32,529 nucleotides of DNA from an uncultured SAR86 cluster bacterium (GTDB lineage: Bacteria; Pseudomonadota; Gammaproteobacteria; Magnimaribacterales; AG-339-G14): positions 1 to 32,529 of the forward strand of contig CABYXE010000002.1 of the NCBI GenBank assembly GCA_902522825.1, given 5' to 3'. Under the pieces are notes generated by a model. That model worked only from the letters and a program-made list of their open reading frames with translations. It did not search any database and was not told the origin of the DNA. Both the position numbers and the translations under genes were made by a program. Of the stretch, positions 30,785-32,529 are shown one piece after another. Position 1 is the stretch's first letter; each line of letters opens with the position of its first letter.

Positions 30785-31681
30785 ATGAAGAAAATATTAG
30801 TTTTAGGAGCTTCTGGCCAAATAGGAAGAGCACTAAAAAAAGACTTGATCGAATGGAATGAGGTAGAATTTTTGAGTCGAAAAGATTTAGATTTTCAAAA
30901 AATAGAATTAATAGAAACTAAAATCAAAAAATTTCAACCCGACTTTATTATTAATGCTGCAGCCTATACAAATGTTGATGGTGCAGAGGATTCTCGTGAA
31001 GAAGCATTTCAAATAAATAGTTTCGCTCTAGATAAACTATCTAAATTAGCGGATTTTTATGGAATTGTTTTGGTGCATTTTTCTACTGATTATGTTTTTG
31101 ACGGTCAAAAAAATACCCCTTATTTGGAAACCGATACCCCAAATCCATTATCTATTTATGGAAAATCCAAATTAGAAGGTGAAAAATTCATCGAAGATAA
31201 TTGCTCTAAATTTTTTATCATTCGAACAAGTGGCGTTATATCGAGAAATGAAGATAATTTTATTTCAAAGATAAAGAAATTTTCTGAAACGCAAAAAAAC
31301 TTATCTGTAATTACTGATCAAATCACTTCCATAAATTATGCTGCATATGTTTCCAAAAGCACTTCAATTTTGCTAAAAAAAATTGAAGACAATATAGAAA
31401 ATGAAAGAAGGTGGGGCACTTATCACATGTCTGGAAATAAATCTGGATCCTGGTTTGATTTTGCTATTCATGCTCAAAAAATAAGCAGAGCTATAGATCC
31501 TAAATCTATTTTTTCTGAAACAATAATCGAACCCACTAATTCTAAGAATTTTAATCAAAAAGCGAAAAGACCTAACTATTCTTTTCTATCTTCTGATAAA
31601 TTGAAAATGGAGTTTGGTATAAAGCTGCCTAATTGGGAAGAAAGCATATTCGAAGTTATTAAAGAAAATGGACAAAAGTAG
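30785..31681 (+). CDS. rmlD: dTDP-4-dehydrorhamnose reductase
   Basis: 298 residues. VLGASGQIGRAL (6-17) binds NADPH, INAAAYTNVDGAED (56-69) and STDYVFDG (100-107) are RmlD signatures, and Y125-GKS-K129 forms the catalytic pair. It reduces dTDP-4-keto-L-rhamnose to dTDP-L-rhamnose. rmlC, the epimerase that makes its substrate, is not in the window and may lie beyond the end. The rmlA start overlaps its last 14 bases. Confidence 0.95.
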   Translation: MKKILVLGASGQIGRALKKDLIEWNEVEFLSRKDLDFQKIELIETKIKKFQPDFIINAAAYTNVDGAEDSREEAFQINSFALDKLSKLADFYGIVLVHFSTDYVFDGQKNTPYLETDTPNPLSIYGKSKLEGEKFIEDNCSKFFIIRTSGVISRNEDNFISKIKKFSETQKNLSVITDQITSINYAAYVSKSTSILLKKIEDNIENERRWGTYHMSGNKSGSWFDFAIHAQKISRAIDPKSIFSETIIEPTNSKNFNQKAKRPNYSFLSSDKLKMEFGIKLPNWEESIFEVIKENGQK

Positions 31682-32529
31682 GAAAGGTATTATTCTGGCT
31701 GGAGGTATAGGCTCCAGGCTGCATCCTTTAACTCAAGTTATTTCAAAACAATTGTTACCTGTTTTTGATAAACCTATGATCTATTACCCTTTATCTACTT
31801 TAATGCTGGCTGGCATTAAAGAAATAGCAATCATTTCAACGCCTCGAGACCTACCAAAATTTAAAAAACTTTTAAGGTCGGGCAGACAATGGGGCTTAAA
31901 ACTTACTTATTTAGAGCAAAGAAAACCCAATGGCATTGCTGAAGCATTTATTTTAGCTGAAAAATTTATTAAAAATTCACCAAGTTGTCTCATTCTCGGT
32001 GACAATATTTATTATGGAAATAATCTGTCAAAAATTCTAAAGGAAGTTGGAAATGATACTAATAACTCAACAATATTTACCTACCAGGTTAAAGACCCAA
32101 AAAGATTTGGAATACTTAATTTAGATAAAGAGGGAAGGGCGGTAAAAATTATAGAAAAACCTAAAGCTCCAAGAAGTAATTTAGCGATTACAGGTTTATA
32201 TTTTTTTCCTAAAGATGTAAGTTTTAGGGCTAGAAAATTGAAACCATCTAAAAGAGGAGAGTTAGAAATTTCAGACCTTAATCAAAGCTATTTAAATGAT
32301 AAAAAATTAAAGGTAAAGATCTTAAATAGAGGCTTTACCTGGCTAGATACTGGCACTTTTGATAGTTTACTGGAGGCTTCAAACTTTATCTCATTAATTC
32401 AAAACAGGCAAAATACTATAGTCGCTTGCCCAGAAGAAATTGCTTTTGCGAATAAGTGGATAAATAAGGCTGACATAAAAAAAGTAATAAAAGATATGCA
32501 GAGCTCATATGGAGAGTATTTAAGGGACC
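31668..32529 (+). CDS. rmlA: Glucose-1-phosphate thymidylyltransferase (3' end cut by window)
   Basis: 287 codons are present with no stop before the window edge; the family is about 290 residues, so only a few residues are missing. The nucleotide motif is LAGGIGSRLHPLT (10-22), with SKQLLPVFDKPMIYYPLS following, LGDNIYYG for the metal aspartate, and GFTWLDTGTFDSLLEAS near the end, all diagnostic of RmlA. It makes dTDP-glucose from dTTP and glucose-1-phosphate, the first step of the pathway. The ATG at 31668 lies within the end of rmlD, so the two are translationally coupled. Confidence 0.95.
   Translation, partial: MDKSRKGIILAGGIGSRLHPLTQVISKQLLPVFDKPMIYYPLSTLMLAGIKEIAIISTPRDLPKFKKLLRSGRQWGLKLTYLEQRKPNGIAEAFILAEKFIKNSPSCLILGDNIYYGNNLSKILKEVGNDTNNSTIFTYQVKDPKRFGILNLDKEGRAVKIIEKPKAPRSNLAITGLYFFPKDVSFRARKLKPSKRGELEISDLNQSYLNDKKLKVKILNRGFTWLDTGTFDSLLEASNFISLIQNRQNTIVACPEEIAFANKWINKADIKKVIKDMQSSYGEYLRD

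Overview
The window is an AT-rich, gene-dense piece of a free-living bacterial chromosome. About 42 protein genes are supported, many overlapping or separated by only a few bases. No gene-free stretch exceeds about 200 bases. I saw no rRNA, tRNA, CRISPR array, insertion sequence or phage gene. The gene mix suggests a marine gammaproteobacterium of the SAR86 or a similar oligotrophic type: a ZnuD-like TonB receptor, photolyase, nu-class GST, Baeyer-Villiger monooxygenase, several beta-lactamase-fold hydrolases and an rml cluster, all with low GC. That placement is inference from content, not a phylogenetic result.

Region 1 (1-7009, mostly +): a DUF4177-like protein, an exported MsrA-thioredoxin-MsrB fusion, a secreted ceramidase-like hydrolase and an HXXEE membrane protein. 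These are followed by a cupin, a DUF4399 protein, a MAPEG protein, a 19-residue cysteine-rich micro-ORF, a MerC-domain protein, a four-helix membrane protein and a nu-class GST. A decayed copy of the msrB 3' end lies just after the ceramidase gene. Region 2 (7022-10347): an HCCA-isomerase-like protein and a VOC protein on -, divergent from an enoyl-CoA hydratase, an IsdG-type monooxygenase and an exported methyltransferase on +. A perfect inverted repeat sits in the divergent gap.

Region 3 (10369-16648, all -): photolyase, 2-hydroxyacid dehydrogenase, ZnuD-like TonB receptor, a small His/Cys-rich exported protein, a fatty acid desaturase and a TPR protein. Desaturase, His-rich protein and receptor are closely spaced and look like one operon. 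Its promoter carries a palindrome in the spacer and appears to make a leaderless mRNA. Region 4 (16722-18637, +): DUF4149 protein, cytochrome b561 and a secreted metallo-beta-lactamase-fold protein, packed end to end.

Region 5 (18642-28888): a NylB-like serine hydrolase (-), then a long + run. It comprises a secreted protein of unknown function, a Baeyer-Villiger monooxygenase, an EstB-type serine hydrolase, a VOC protein, two membrane proteins, an MDR reductase, a small membrane protein, a second NylB-like hydrolase, a PlsC-like acyltransferase and a second MAPEG protein. The BVMO and esterase-type hydrolase, 24 bases apart, suggest oxidation of a ketone to an ester or lactone followed by hydrolysis. 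Region 6 (28908-end): a family 2 glycosyltransferase and rmlB, rmlD and rmlA (cut by the window end), for dTDP-L-rhamnose and surface polysaccharide.

I see no obvious defence island or mobile system. The most unusual items are the cysteine-rich micro-ORF, the internal-thioredoxin methionine sulfoxide reductase with its repeat-flanked neighbour, the metal-uptake operon with a desaturase at its head, and several genes with a TATAAT box six bases before the start codon.
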